Shown here in pieces: positions 1-23,614 of a DNA stretch of 64,000 bases. Source of the stretch: Glebionis coronaria (Eukaryota; Streptophyta; Magnoliopsida; Asterales; Asteraceae); assembly GCA_025667525.1 (NCBI GenBank), contig CM046882.1, positions 549,704,630 to 549,768,629 of the forward strand. The letters run 5' to 3'. The position numbers were made by a program, and so were the translations under genes. The notes below the pieces were generated by a model, which was not told the DNA's origin, made no database searches, and worked only from the letters and a program-made list of their open reading frames with translations. Every line of letters starts with the position of its first letter. Position 1 is the stretch's first letter.

Positions 1-147
1 AAAACACCGAAACCAAGAAAGCAGAATTTGTTTGAAAGTGTAACAGAAGCACTAGATTTTGCTCAAGTACGATGGGCTGAAGATCGAGTGCTTATTGAGG
101 AGGCCGGATCAAAAACTCGGTCCAGAGAACATATGAGCAAGGAACAG
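1..147 (+). pseudogene. 3' part of an unidentified gene: one exon cut by the window edge
   Basis: An open frame of 49 codons runs from base 1 to a good splice donor (CAG|GTAATT) at 147/148. The peptide is charged and looks like real coding sequence: it contains FESVTEALDFAQ and ends in MSKEQ. I do not recognise the family with certainty. No continuing exon is visible on this strand before the next gene starts at 2941, so either the 3' exons have been lost or I missed them. If the donor is unused, the frame runs on for 18 codons to a stop at 202-204. It could be the last exon of a live gene, an exon with a distant partner, or a relic. Confidence 0.4.
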
Positions 148-1710
148 GTAATTAAATCGATATGTGTTATGGTTTTCATGAATCAAGTCATTTTCAAAAA
201 TTAAGACTGTCTTTTTTGGCTTAGCTAGTGTTTATTGGCCAAAATGAACTATGGTTTATGAATCCTTTTGCTCGACTAATCCACGACTTGAACCAAGTTC
301 ACACAAACCCTTTACATGAGGTTTGTGTGGTCATTTCAAAATCGTTTACACATACCATGTTCGGTTCGGTTATATGATACAGTGAGTTGTAATCAGGGGC
401 GGACATATGTATTAGGTTTGGGATGGAGGTACTTTCTATGGCTTGATCAAAAAGACAAAATTACACTGTATTTTTTTTATTTTTATTTTTGACAGTTTTT
501 TAATGCCATCCGTTAGAAACGAAATTTGCCCCCACTCACACGTTGAAATCTAACTTTTAACACTCTAAAACTTAAAAATCGTTAACTTTTAAGTTAAAAT
601 ATCCGGGTTTTTATTCGGATTCTAGTTTTTTTTTCTTTTTTTGTTATTGTCAAAAAAAAATTTGCCTCCAGTATTCAATTTTCTGCGTCTGACACTAGTT
701 TTGACTACAATCCTTTCAAGGGTAGCAAAATTATCAATCTGGGTTACAATGTCAAAACGAGTGCAGAACTTGAAGTAAAGTTGGAATGTATTCAGTCGGG
801 TCAGGTTGATTAACTGACTCATGTTATAGTTACAAGTTTTTTTAACGACTAATTTTATTAATTAGCAAAGCGCTTGAACAAACATTACAAAGAAATTAAA
901 TGAGATTTTTTAAACCGATCCTCTCTAAAAAAATATCTTTTTACATCTGTTATGACACCAAAGAAAAGACAAAGACACGATATCATTAAAGACCACAGAT
1001 CGAATCGGCGGGGTATCTTCGAATATTTTAAGAATTTGAAGTAGAGTTGGCATGACTGCATGAGTACGACTCGGAACCCAAAATGTTTGCGACTGACCAG
1101 CATATGTCTATTTGTTGTATGTGCAAGGTTAGTAAACCTTATAGAAAGGTTATTATAATAAAATTAAAAAAAAAAAAAAAACTTGTGGGTGATGCGAGGC
1201 CATCGACAAAAATGCCTCGCGTGCGAGCCATGCGAGGCCGTGGAAATTTAAAGCTCGTTGGCGATAATGGCGTAGGATGAAAAAGAATGAAATTATTGTG
1301 ACGAAATTTGCTAAAATTAATGACACGGAGTGCAAATTTTTGAAACCACAAAGACAAAGTTTGTAGTTTTATTTTATTTTTTCACAAGTGCAATTGTCTT
1401 AAATACATAACGACTATAATGTCATATTATATAATATGATTGTAAAAGAAAAAGTTATTTCTCTTGATCTTTATCCGAATAGCAACATTGTGATGATGAT
1501 GACGTACGAACGCATGAAAAAACATTACGAGTTGTTAGCGATTTTAATTAACGAAGAAATTTCGTAGTGTTTTTTTATTTTATTCGAATCATTAATGTAA
1601 AAAAAAATAAAAAAATGTAATGTGATCATTAATGAGTTTTTGACTTGACGTATCAAAAAATAAAACAAAAACTCACGTAGAAAATAGAATTTGGTTGTCT
1701 TATTAACACT
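148..1710. other. AT-rich noncoding stretch, no gene recognised
   Basis: No exon with coding character was found on either strand. The only GC-rich patch is 1190-1260, which contains a short hairpin (GCCTCGC at 1214-1220 pairing with GCGAGGC at 1232-1238) and two near-copies of GCGAGGCC. Poly-A and poly-T runs are common. This is probably decayed transposon DNA. Confidence 0.5.
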
Positions 1711-1711
1711 G

Positions 1712-1931
1712 TGTTCTTAAGTCCTTTCATTAAATGAAAGGAAATGAAATGGAAGTAAATGGTTTCACCCCACTTTTGGGAGGAAACACTTTCCTTCCAA
1801 AGTCACCCAAATTACACTAGTTTTTCCATCCTTTTCCTTTTCTTTTCTTTGTTGAGTAACTCAAGAACACAACATTTTTTTGATTTCATTTCATTTCCTT
1901 TACTTTCCTTTAATGAAACAACTCGAGAACA
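1712..1931. mobile_element. Small fold-back MITE, ~220 bp
   Basis: The left end (TGTTCTTAAGT..TTTCATTAAATG..) and the reverse complement of the right end (TGTTCTCGAGT..TTTCATTAAAGG..) match imperfectly over about 45 bp, giving terminal inverted repeats around a short non-coding core. No clear target-site duplication was seen, so the superfamily is open. Confidence 0.55.
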
Positions 1932-2049
1932 TAGCGTAAGTTAGGTTGGTGATGAAGTTGTTTAAAAAAGAAAAATCTGATATAAAGCTGAAATGATAAA
2001 GAATTCGGTTGCATAACATTTTCATTAAGAGTAATTTTTTTTTTTAACG

Positions 2050-2325
2050 GCAGTTTGGTGTAGCGGAGTATCTTGCGTGCCACTGAGGTATCAAGTCTCT
2101 CAACCCGAGTTCAAATCATCTCACGAAGAGAATATCAACCCCATGCTATCCATCCAGTTTCCCATTAAGGGGCTTCAAGGCATTGCGATGGGATTTAAAC
2201 CCGGCTGCCAATTCTGAGAAAATCCCCCACATGGAGAATGACAGGAGTCGAATCCATAACCTGCCTCACATAGAAACTATAAACAAATGCATCCATCCAA
2301 TTGAGCTAGACTTTATTTGCATTAA
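2050..2325 (+). mobile_element. Possible tRNA-derived SINE or similar retroposon remnant
   Basis: A box-A-like segment (TAGCGGAGTAT, near 2059) is followed about 40 bases later by a degenerate box-B-like GAGTTCAAATC, and the stretch is more GC-rich than its surroundings. This resembles a tRNA-derived SINE head. No A-tail or target duplication is clear, so the call is tentative. Confidence 0.3.
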
Positions 2326-2767
2326 GAGAGTGATTTTATTTTCTAAAGGACAAAAAGTGTAATTTGACATAAGTTGTGCAAGTTGTAAACTGTCGTCACC
2401 TTATATTATGTCACATGTTTTTTGTTCATAGTACAACTGTCTTCTGTTTTTTTATGAATCCCATATTTCTTTTGGTTGCTTATTGCATTAAATCTCAACC
2501 AAATGATTAGTCAACAATATAACTAATATCTCCATCAACAAAACCCTGCTCTCATCTTATTTTTTCTATGTCCAGCAATCCAATTCTTATACAAAGGTAT
2601 TATATATTTAGGCCATTGATTTGCGCACTCTTATAATCGATTGAGATACTAAAAAACATGTATTAACCGGTCGTATTAAACTGTTTGTACATTGAGTGTC
2701 TCATCAATCCCAATATATTTAAATCTCATTTTCATGCATTTTATAATATTGTATGTTTTTGTCTTTC

Positions 2768-2777
2768 TATATATAGG
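2768..2777 (+). promoter_or_regulatory. Candidate TATA box of the NiaP-like gene
   Basis: The TATATATAGG element lies about 165 bases before the ATG at 2941. A second TATA-like run lies at 2833-2841. Either could set the start site; position is the only evidence. Confidence 0.35.
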
Positions 2778-2940
2778 TTGTTTTGATTAGTTTTACCTGT
2801 TAGGTATATGTCATAAAGTTTATTTTAAGGAATATATATAGTAGTATGTGTTTTGTGTAACCCATGTGATGTGAATTGTGATCAAGTGTTGAGAATTGTT
2901 CTGAAGTGTGATAACTTGATCTATTTGAATTGATTAGTAG

Positions 2941-5302
2941 ATGGGAGATCAAGGATATGCATATACATTGGATGAAGCGCTTTCGACCATCGGGTTTGGG
3001 AAGTTCCAAGTTGGCGTCCTTGCGTATGCTGCATTGGGTTGGATAGCAGAAGCAATGGAAATGATGCTTTTGTCGTTCGTAGGACCTGCGTTACAGCCTG
3101 AGTGGGGATTGTCTGCGAGTGAAGAGAGTTTGATATCAACTGTGGCTTTTGGGGGGATGCTTGTTGGAGCCTACTCTTGGGGTGTCGTCTCTGATTCTTA
3201 TGGAAGAAAGTAAGTTCCACCCCATTATATGTCGTTTGTTATGATGTTACTTTCTTATAATTTCCCTGGAATCATATACTAGTATTCTTGTGTAAGTATG
3301 CACTAATGCACCAGGGATCGGATTAGGCAAAAGGCAGATAAATTGTGGTATATTAAGAATCTGTCACGAGTCTCACAAGCCAAGAATTATGTCTCAGAAT
3401 TCGTATATGAACATTGAACAGTTAGCGATTTATAACCACCGGGTCATTTGTTTCATCTGTCCTGTGGACCAACGCTGATACTCGTGCTATTGGGAGTATA
3501 CATTAACTAATACAGTATGTTTTTAAGCTTTAGGTTACTTGTTTAAGATGAGTCCAAATCACTTGGTTAGTTGGTTAACAATGTAACTAGTTTTCCTTTA
3601 GGGAATGATACTAATTTACAAATGTCGTACAGAAACTATACTTTCCGTTAGATAGTATTACTGTCAAAAGATGCAGACGACATCGTACCCAAACTTGAAT
3701 GTCATATAGACTAGTATTCTTATCAAACCAATGTTAAGATTCTTTTACCTAAATCTCTAAATTGTAACCTCATGTTGGTCCGTGTGATTTGACCTTGCAG
3801 GAAAGGATTTCTCGGTTCAACTATAATTACTAGTATTGCCGGATTACTGAGTGCTTTCGCACCAAATTACATATCATTGTTAGTTCTTCGTTGCATAGTT
3901 GGTGTTGGTTTAGGGTGTGGGCATGTGTTTACATCATGGTTTCTAGAGTTTGTTCCCACTCCAAACAGAGGGGCTTGGATGGTTGTTTTCTCGACTTTTT
4001 GGACGGTTGGAACAATTATGGAAGCTTCACTTGCTTGGGTAACTTCCCATCACCTAAATATAAGCTTGCCGCTTTATTTTTAGCCTCGAGTTCTTCCTTA
4101 TCTAACAGATTCCCATATCTCACTATAATATTGTTTCAGTGGATCATGCCTACTTACGGTTGGAGGTTGCTACTAGTACTATCCGCAGTTCCATCTCTTA
4201 TAGCACTACTCTTTTATGGTCTCGTGCCAGAGTCTCCAAGATACCTGTGTACACAAGGAAGATTAACCGAGGCGCACTATATTCTTGCCAATGGAGCTAA
4301 ACTTAACGGTAAAGATCTCCCGAAGGGTCTGCTTGTATCTGATCACATAAACGAGTCAACCAACGAAGGTCAATCATCAGAAAGTACCACATTACTCTCA
4401 TCCACAAAAAATGAATCCAACAATTTCCAAAGAAAGCCCCCGTCCATTGTTATGCTTTTATTACCAAATTTGACCACAACAACCCTTCTCTTATGGTTCT
4501 TGTACTTTGGCAACACTTTTTCATATTACGGCATTATATTGTTGACTTCACAACTAAGCATCGGGCAAAGTGAGTGTGACCCAACCACTTTACAATCAGA
4601 TAATATTGCGGATTCTAGCCTCTATGTAAACGTATTCATCACTAGCTTGGCAGGTACCTCATATTCAAGTTCTTTTTGCGTCTAGTTTGTTTTCTTGAAA
4701 AAAATATACAACTAAAGTCTAAATAAAATATGTTGGTATATTTGGCAGAGCTTCCCGGTCTTGCTTTAGCAGCTTTTATATTGGATAGAGTTGGTCGTAA
4801 AATTTCAATGGAGATCATGTTAGTTGCTGGATTTGTTCTGTTACTTCCATTAGTTGTCCATCAGAATGCGATTATGACCACAGGCTTTCTATTTGGAGCT
4901 CGTATGTTCATTTCAGCAAGCTTTATCGTTGTCTGTATCTATGCCCCAGAGGTATTCCTTTGTTACAATACCCATAAATTTTGAAAATTTTCGTAGCTAT
5001 GATTACATACTTACAAGGATGCTCATTGTTCTTGTTGGTTCCACAACATTCAGGTGTATCCAACGAACTTAAGAGCAACTGGAGTTGGAATAGCTACAGC
5101 TATCGGCAGAATTGGAGGGATGGTATGCCCTTTGATAGCAGTTGGAATGGGTAGTAATTGCCACCAAACGCTACCAGTTGTTTTGTTTGAGGTTACCATA
5201 CTTCTATCGGGTCTAGCTGTTATGTTGCTACCGTTTGAGACAAATGGGAAGAAATTAGCAGACACTTTAGACCTACCCGTTCAACATGTTGAAGTAGAAT
5301 GA
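2941..5302 (+). CDS. NIAP: MFS transporter, NiaP / organic cation-carnitine transporter 7-like, five exons
   Basis: A 12-TM major facilitator of 490 residues. Exons are 2941-3209, 3801-4038, 4140-4653, 4749-4951 and 5054-5302; every junction is GT/AG and phases join. Exon 1 encodes the N-terminal half-domain start and the MFS motif A region between TM2 and TM3 (VSDSYGRK). Exon 3 has the VPESPRYL signature and a Ser/Asn-rich central loop. Exon 4 has the second motif A (DRVGRK). I relate it to Arabidopsis At3g13050 (AtNiaP/OCT7), which moves nicotinate and related pyridines; substrate here is inferred from family. The start is the first ATG of the frame and fits the usual N-terminus. The last exon ends in a short hydrophilic tail. 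It is convergent with the gene at 6100-18664. Three dead copies of a related exon 1 lie at 39.7-42.9 kb. Confidence 0.93.
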
Positions 5303-5562
5303 ATGTCCGTCATTATAGCAGATAGCGCAATCCCCGTATGAATTTCAGTGTCGATCTTTCATGTTGTTTTACCGTCGTCTGTATACGACGTTTCAAGCAT
5401 CAAGCGTATACTTGAGAGTTATTAGTTATTATTATGTACAGACAAGATAGGAGTAGAATTGCTGAGTTGGCCGGTTCGCCTCAGATTTGATGCTTAAAGC
5501 ATGAGCATTATGTGAATGGGGAGAATCAGTATATTGTTTAAACAGTGGATTGATCTTGAAAC

Positions 5563-5568
5563 AATAAA
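5563..5568 (+). terminator. Poly(A) signal AATAAA of the NiaP-like gene
   Basis: A perfect AATAAA lies 261 bases after the stop codon, in a position typical of a plant 3' end. Confidence 0.45.
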
Positions 5569-6099
5569 TGATGATTGCTATTTTATTTCCCGAACTCATC
5601 TTTTGTCTTTGCTACAATTCTTACTAACCAGAAACAATATAAAGAAAAACACAGGATGGCTGTAATACTCTTCCTCGACTATTGATAAGAATACTTCCTT
5701 AACTACGATAAGAATATTACGCACCAAAATGCACTTCTTTCGACTGATAATCATACCGATTCGAAGACTGGCAAACAAAATACATCTCAACTTTAACGTA
5801 AAGATTGAAAAAATAAATCGAAGACTGGCAAATAAATTAAATTTGATTTTGGACCATTGCATATGTTCTTTATGCAAATAAAAGAGATAGGTTGCGGATA
5901 TACATAAATATGTAAGTGAAAAAAAAAATCATGTGTCATTTGATATAATATTATGAAGAAACTACTGAATAACAAGTAACAAAAATTCCTTCTATTGATT
6001 TCGAAAAAATACAATTACACTCTAGTATAGTCTGAACCTATTTCTCTTCAATTAAGTATCAGGTCGATATAACCCGAGCCGACATTGTAACCTAAAAAC
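5569..6099. other. Convergent intergenic spacer
   Basis: This is short AT-rich DNA between the 3' ends of two convergent genes. A phrase of about 15 bases (CGAAGACTGGCAAA) occurs twice, near 5763 and 5819. Nothing else was seen. Confidence 0.5.
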
Positions 6100-18664
<12,565 letters not shown>

Positions 18665-18826
18665 CGAATTTTGATCAACTCGCTCACTGAAGAAAAAGAA
18701 GAAGAAGACGACTTTGGGGGACTGTTATTTGTTTCTTTCGCCAATAATAGTTTTAACAAATCTCTTGTTATGTCTTATGAGTTACTTACTTTTCATTTTG
18801 TTTTTTCTTACATTCTTTATTATAAA
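18665..18826. promoter_or_regulatory. Remaining upstream region of the SPOT1-like gene
   Basis: Only about 160 bp separate the start codon at 18664 from the Helitron end at 18827. The 5'UTR and core promoter must lie here unless the transposon supplies them. A purine-rich GAAGAA run sits at 18690-18710. No clear TATA box was identified. Confidence 0.35.
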
Positions 18827-19563
18827 CTAGCAGGTACCCGCGCAATGCGGCGGCGGGTACCTGTGACTATATTTTGTGGTTAGTAAATGTTATATGGTTA
18901 ACTTTTTTGAACAATAACTTTTTACAAATGAATGATAATATACATTAAATAACTTTAAGCAATAACAATGCTTGTGAAGGATTTCAATTTTAAGACTTCT
19001 AAATCCTGGCACAACACATCCAATCAAAACACTAATCACAATAAAACCATTGATTTTTTTCTTCTGTTGTAATCACGAAAACCACCAGATCTACAACCAA
19101 AACTACCAAAGCACATCAAACCTTTTATTTTTCCGACTGATGGTGGCAACGGTGACGGTAGTGGTGGTAGAGTCGGAAGTGGTAGAGGCTGTGGGCATGT
19201 GGTTATAGAGAAGGTTTTATAGAAGTTGTTTTTTTTGTATTATTTTGAAGATATTGAGAGAAAAGAGAAAGGGATATGAATGTGTATGAGATTGTCTTAT
19301 GATAGTTTTTATATTATTTGAAAAGCGGTTACTTATTTTGCATATTAAAAGTGCACATTAATATAAGGACGGTTACTTTTCATTTAAAGAAATGTGACAT
19401 ACGTTTTGCTATAGCAATAATTCATGTTGACTAAATAATGAATATACATTTTGAACAATATTGACCCAATTGTTAGACTTCTTTTTTTAGAAATGTTTTA
19501 GGCTGAATTTTTTAAGACTTCCAGTTATAGAAATGGTCTAAATACTTTATAAAGTAGTATAGA
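18827..19563 (-). mobile_element. Short non-autonomous Helitron, ~740 bp
   Basis: On the minus strand the element starts with TCTATACTACTTTATAAAG (5' end at 19563), ends with a GC-rich hairpin (18831-18863, arms CAGGTACCCG and CGGGTACCTG) followed at once by CTAG, and is flanked by A on the 5' side and T on the 3' side. This is the Helitron signature: TC start, 3' hairpin, CTRR end, A/T target. No Rep/helicase coding is present. A GGTGG/GGCGGTAG-rich patch lies at 19140-19190. Confidence 0.8.
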
Positions 19564-19592
19564 TAAAAAAAAGGCAAGTAAATATGTATTAA

Positions 19593-22500
19593 ACAAGATC
19601 TTGAGACCCGCGCTTCGCTGCGGCAAGATTTAAGCTTTGTTGTTGAGGAAAAGCATCCGAGAAGTCTACGTAGTGAACCAATTTCTGAAGCTTAATAGAT
19701 GCAAAGTTTCAAGTCCACTACATACATCTTAAATCAAAGCTTTATCATCATTAACCATTTTCCAGTTTCTAAGGCCCTTTACATTTCATTTAACATGTGG
19801 TTCCAACTCCACGACAAATAACATATTTAGCACATTAAATTTTATAATCAATATAAACACAAACATGTTTTTTCTGCATCTGGTGTTGTTTTTCGCCTTC
19901 ATGTCGTCACGATATGCAACGATTTCACAACTAATGGTGGTCACCGTCAGCCTTCAACTTTCTAACAGTGAGTGTACCTTTTTTGTGCCTTCATCTAATG
20001 ATCATAATACATGCATAGTAAAAAGAAACCATTAACAATTTTAAAGTAACAAAGTAATCAAAGAACAGTTAAACTTTGCATTCAATACAAATGAATCTTT
20101 CCATGATATTAGTGAAACAAATAAAGTAGTCAATGAACACTTCAAGTTGGTATACAACTAAAAACTATTCAACCTATTTCCCGCTTAAGATCATGTGTTA
20201 TCTGTATATTTGTATCAATATATACTTGTTCTTGAATTGGTCAAAGTGTTATGTCAATTAATAGATGGGAGAATTTACAAAATTGTTTGGGTTATCGACT
20301 TGGTTGGTATATTTGGAAAAAGGATTTCGAACAATCATAATCATTCGTTTGGTGAAGTTAATTGTTAACCGCAACAGTAATAGCAGAAGTGATATACCAA
20401 ATTAAAATTTCATGATGTAATCATAAATGTAGTGAAAAGATGGTGAGGTTAATGGCCAAGTTTATACTTTCACGCTCAAGCCGTTTAAAATGAGAGTTTG
20501 TAATATGATAATATGATTCATTAGTTTACTGTCATAAGCTATACACTTGTTCGTCATTTACATATATAAGGGTGTTTGGTTGTGCACTTCACAGTCGCAT
20601 TAAAATCAGTCTCTCGATATTGAAACTCACTATTGATTATTTGATTATTTGTATATATACTCGCAAGTTATTACATAAAACGCTATTTCAGTTTCACCAA
20701 TTAATATTAATAATAGTTGGATGTTGCCCATTTCTAATTCAACCCATAAAATTTATATCTAACCCAATAAACATGTTTCTATATAAATGGATCCATATAT
20801 AAATGCGTAGAACGTACCTTTTTACCATAAGCATGTCATCTCTCAAAGGCTTCAACATCGTCATGGACAATTCCTCTTCTCACAACTTTCCCAAACCACG
20901 TTCGCATACTTGCATACTTAATACTACGTAACATTTCCTCGAAACCACGATTGCCAGCTATGCCCTAAAGATGTTTGGGCTGCGATACCATGATTTTTGG
21001 TTCCACGGCTCCAAGTGAAAGAAACTTTTTGTCCGCTGCAAACGTGGTTCATAATGTGTTAACAATATATAAACTAAGTCCAAACACCCTGATTGCCAGA
21101 TCACCTAAGAGAAGTAAAAACCTTTGATCCTTTGCCCCATACTTTGAGATGCTCCTCCCCGCCGATCAAGCGGCGACGTTGCTCTTAGCTTTAAGCCGCT
21201 ATCCAAAGCAGGTAGGTGAGAAGGGCTCGGCTCCATGCAGGTCTTTCACCAACGGCTGGCACTGAATTAGCTTCGCGAAGAATCGTGTGGCGCGGTGAAG
21301 GGCCCACCAGAAAGTTTAAGTATGTTTTTTGCCTTCATGTGCAAAACTAATCTCATAGTTATCAGCCTGAAATAAAAAAGAAGGCATTTGTTATTACATT
21401 GTATTGAAGGAGATCGTGTATGTTACATAGTCACAGGAAATGCTAAATGGCCAGCAATCCCATCCAAATGGTAGGACATATTCAACCTTATCTAATAATA
21501 GCTATTAGGGATGGTGTAAACATTTAAATACATGTTTAGTAGTTTACTTCTCTCGTCCTTCATAAAACATAAAAACATCTTAATATCGCTATTGGGACAG
21601 TCCAACACTTTGTTCAATAGACCATTTCCATAGAAAATCGGATCTATGCTCCTTAAAACTTTCTTGGGGCGCCTAAGTAATGTTCAAAACTTAATAATTT
21701 TCTTATTGTTTAAAAACGCAGCTTTCCGTAACGGCGCAAGCATGTAATTACTTCAATTACTGTTGCCTCGTTCGCTTTTTTAGCGGTCACCTTTAAACAC
21801 AGATATTAAATCAAAAACCCACGATATAAATTTTAATAAACAAACAATTCCATGTTAAGGCTTTATTATCATCGAACACTATTACGTAAACATATAACCG
21901 GATTATAGCTTATTTGGTTTTGGGCCTATGTTTCATAAGCTCACTTACCCCCTTAAATTCTGAAACTACCAAAACACCCTAACATATGGTTAAGAGTTAC
22001 CTACTGGTACTTTCAGCTTACCAGCCTCAGTCGGCCCACGAATCTCATCTAATCCATCCTCAAGAAAGTCCACCAAATATTCCACAAAAAAGAGTCATCT
22101 GATTAGAAGGGTGTCGTAACGCTTTATGGTGCTAATATAGATATAAGGAGCACGTTATGCAGGATTGGAGGTATAGTTGATCCTAAAATGTTAACCCATA
22201 TAAATTAGATGGTAAAGGAGTGATTATCCACGACGTACCGCATCAAATGATCTTTTATGTCACAACAGGGTCATTGGAAATACCATAGTGCTTATCGAAA
22301 TTAGACGGAAAAACAGTGCATCTTCAAGTAATATTAAGATTGCATTCTTTCCCTCCATATAGCAAAATCAAAAGTGAAACAACGACTACCCATATCCAGC
22401 ATGCCTAAGTAAAGTGGTCGTTGGTTATCGCATATGCCATTCGTCTACATACACTTAACCATAAGCCCAAACAACTAACCCTCTATCCTAGAAAATGTAC

Positions 22501-23613
22501 TAAAATCAACAAATCCAGAACATAAATAGAGCGAAAATCAACTTACAACTTTGATTGTTCAGCTTCAAAGGCCCAACACCAATGTCGTAGAAAGCCTCGC
22601 TGTCATGAATCGGATTCCTATTGCAACTTTACAGTCGAACTCAGCCTGCATTTTCAGTTTAGCATCGGATTCATCAATATGGTTTCCAAATATATAACCA
22701 ACTATCATTGTTTTAGTAATCAAATACTATATGGTCTGATAAGTGTAAATATGATACAACATTATTTTTATTACCAGTAAGTGCAAGTTTTGGTGGACTC
22801 AACCTCATCAGAAGAAGCTACATCCATCCTCTAATTGTCTGCAAATTTAAGATAACAAAAATATTAAAAAGTATTAAACATAAGATAAATTTATAAAATA
22901 GAAAGATGTGTGTAAGAGAGATCATGATTTTTGTTAATATTTATAATATAGACAAAAAAACGCAAAACTAACAACCATTGGTTGGATAAAGACATCGTGG
23001 TGGTGGAATATCATGCGACTCCGGTAGATCTACAAAAAAGATTGGTAAAACATGCTTAAAAAACTTACATATAATCGAAAAACCCTCAAAATTTGATAAA
23101 TAAAAATAAACAGTGGCTGCGGATGTTACCGGCTAGACAACAACTTATTTTTCAGCGATGACAACGGAAACTTTTTAGGACAATGGTGGCTGTTAAAAAA
23201 AAATACAAAAACTAAGATCTACAAAAAAAAGTTGTACTTTTAAATTAATATATATGTAAAAAACATTCAAAATATATAACAAAAAACCTTACAAACTTTC
23301 CAAATCATATAGATCTATAAAAAATAGAAATCAAATACCTTAAAAAATTCAGGCAGCCAGCGGTAGCTTTAGACGGAGGGACGGCAGCCGGAGGGGGGAT
23401 AGAGAGAAACTGAGGTTTGGTTGAGAGAGAGAGAGTGGATTGTGTGTGTTTTTTAGTTGGTTAAATATGGGTGTGTTTGTTTTATGTGTTTTTTTTGTTT
23501 AATAAATATTTTAGGGTTGGATGTTTAGTAGGACCCACAAAAAATTTTCAACCATGTTAGTTTTTCAACTTTCAACCAACCTTATTTTTCCTTTATAAAG
23601 GAGTAAAGATAGA
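19593..23613 (-). mobile_element. Probable second Helitron, ~4 kb, carrying host gene fragments
   Basis: A 5'-like terminus (TCTATCTTTACTCCTTTATA, minus strand, near 23613) resembles that of the neighbouring Helitron, and a GC hairpin (CCGCAGCGAAGCGCGG, minus strand) lies near 19608-19624, followed by CAAGATCTTGT. The last bases are CTTG, not CTRR, and the 5' flank is T, so the ends are less certain. Exon-like host fragments lie inside on the same strand. A GC-rich island at 21125-21320 and a MITE remnant at 21903-21945 are also inside. Confidence 0.4.
20818..22831 (-). pseudogene. Captured multi-exon fragment of an unidentified host gene
   Basis: Several exon-like blocks lie in minus-strand order. 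Block 1, 22831-22781, has an ATG (MDVASSDEVESTK) and a GT donor. Block 2, 22646-22545, opens after a CAG acceptor (AEFDCKVAIG) and continues after a frameshift as DSEAFYDIGVGPLKLNN. Block 3, about 22090-21997, reads VDFLEDGLDEIRGPTEAGK before a GTAAC donor. Block 4, 21366-21316, reads ADNYEISFAHEGKK after a CAG. Block 5, about 21050-20818, reads FEEMLRSIKYASMRTWFGK with stops. Introns are kept, so genomic DNA was captured. I do not recognise the parent. Stops and frameshifts make it non-functional. Confidence 0.55.
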
Positions 23614-23614
23614 A

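Noticed and set aside
885..1357. Several 60-70 codon frames on both strands
   Set aside because: Phe/Lys-rich translations of AT-rich DNA without splice context or similarity.
21125..21320. GC-rich island as organelle-derived DNA insertion
   Set aside because: Higher GC content is the only hint; I could not match it to any plastid or mitochondrial gene, and it lies inside a probable Helitron.
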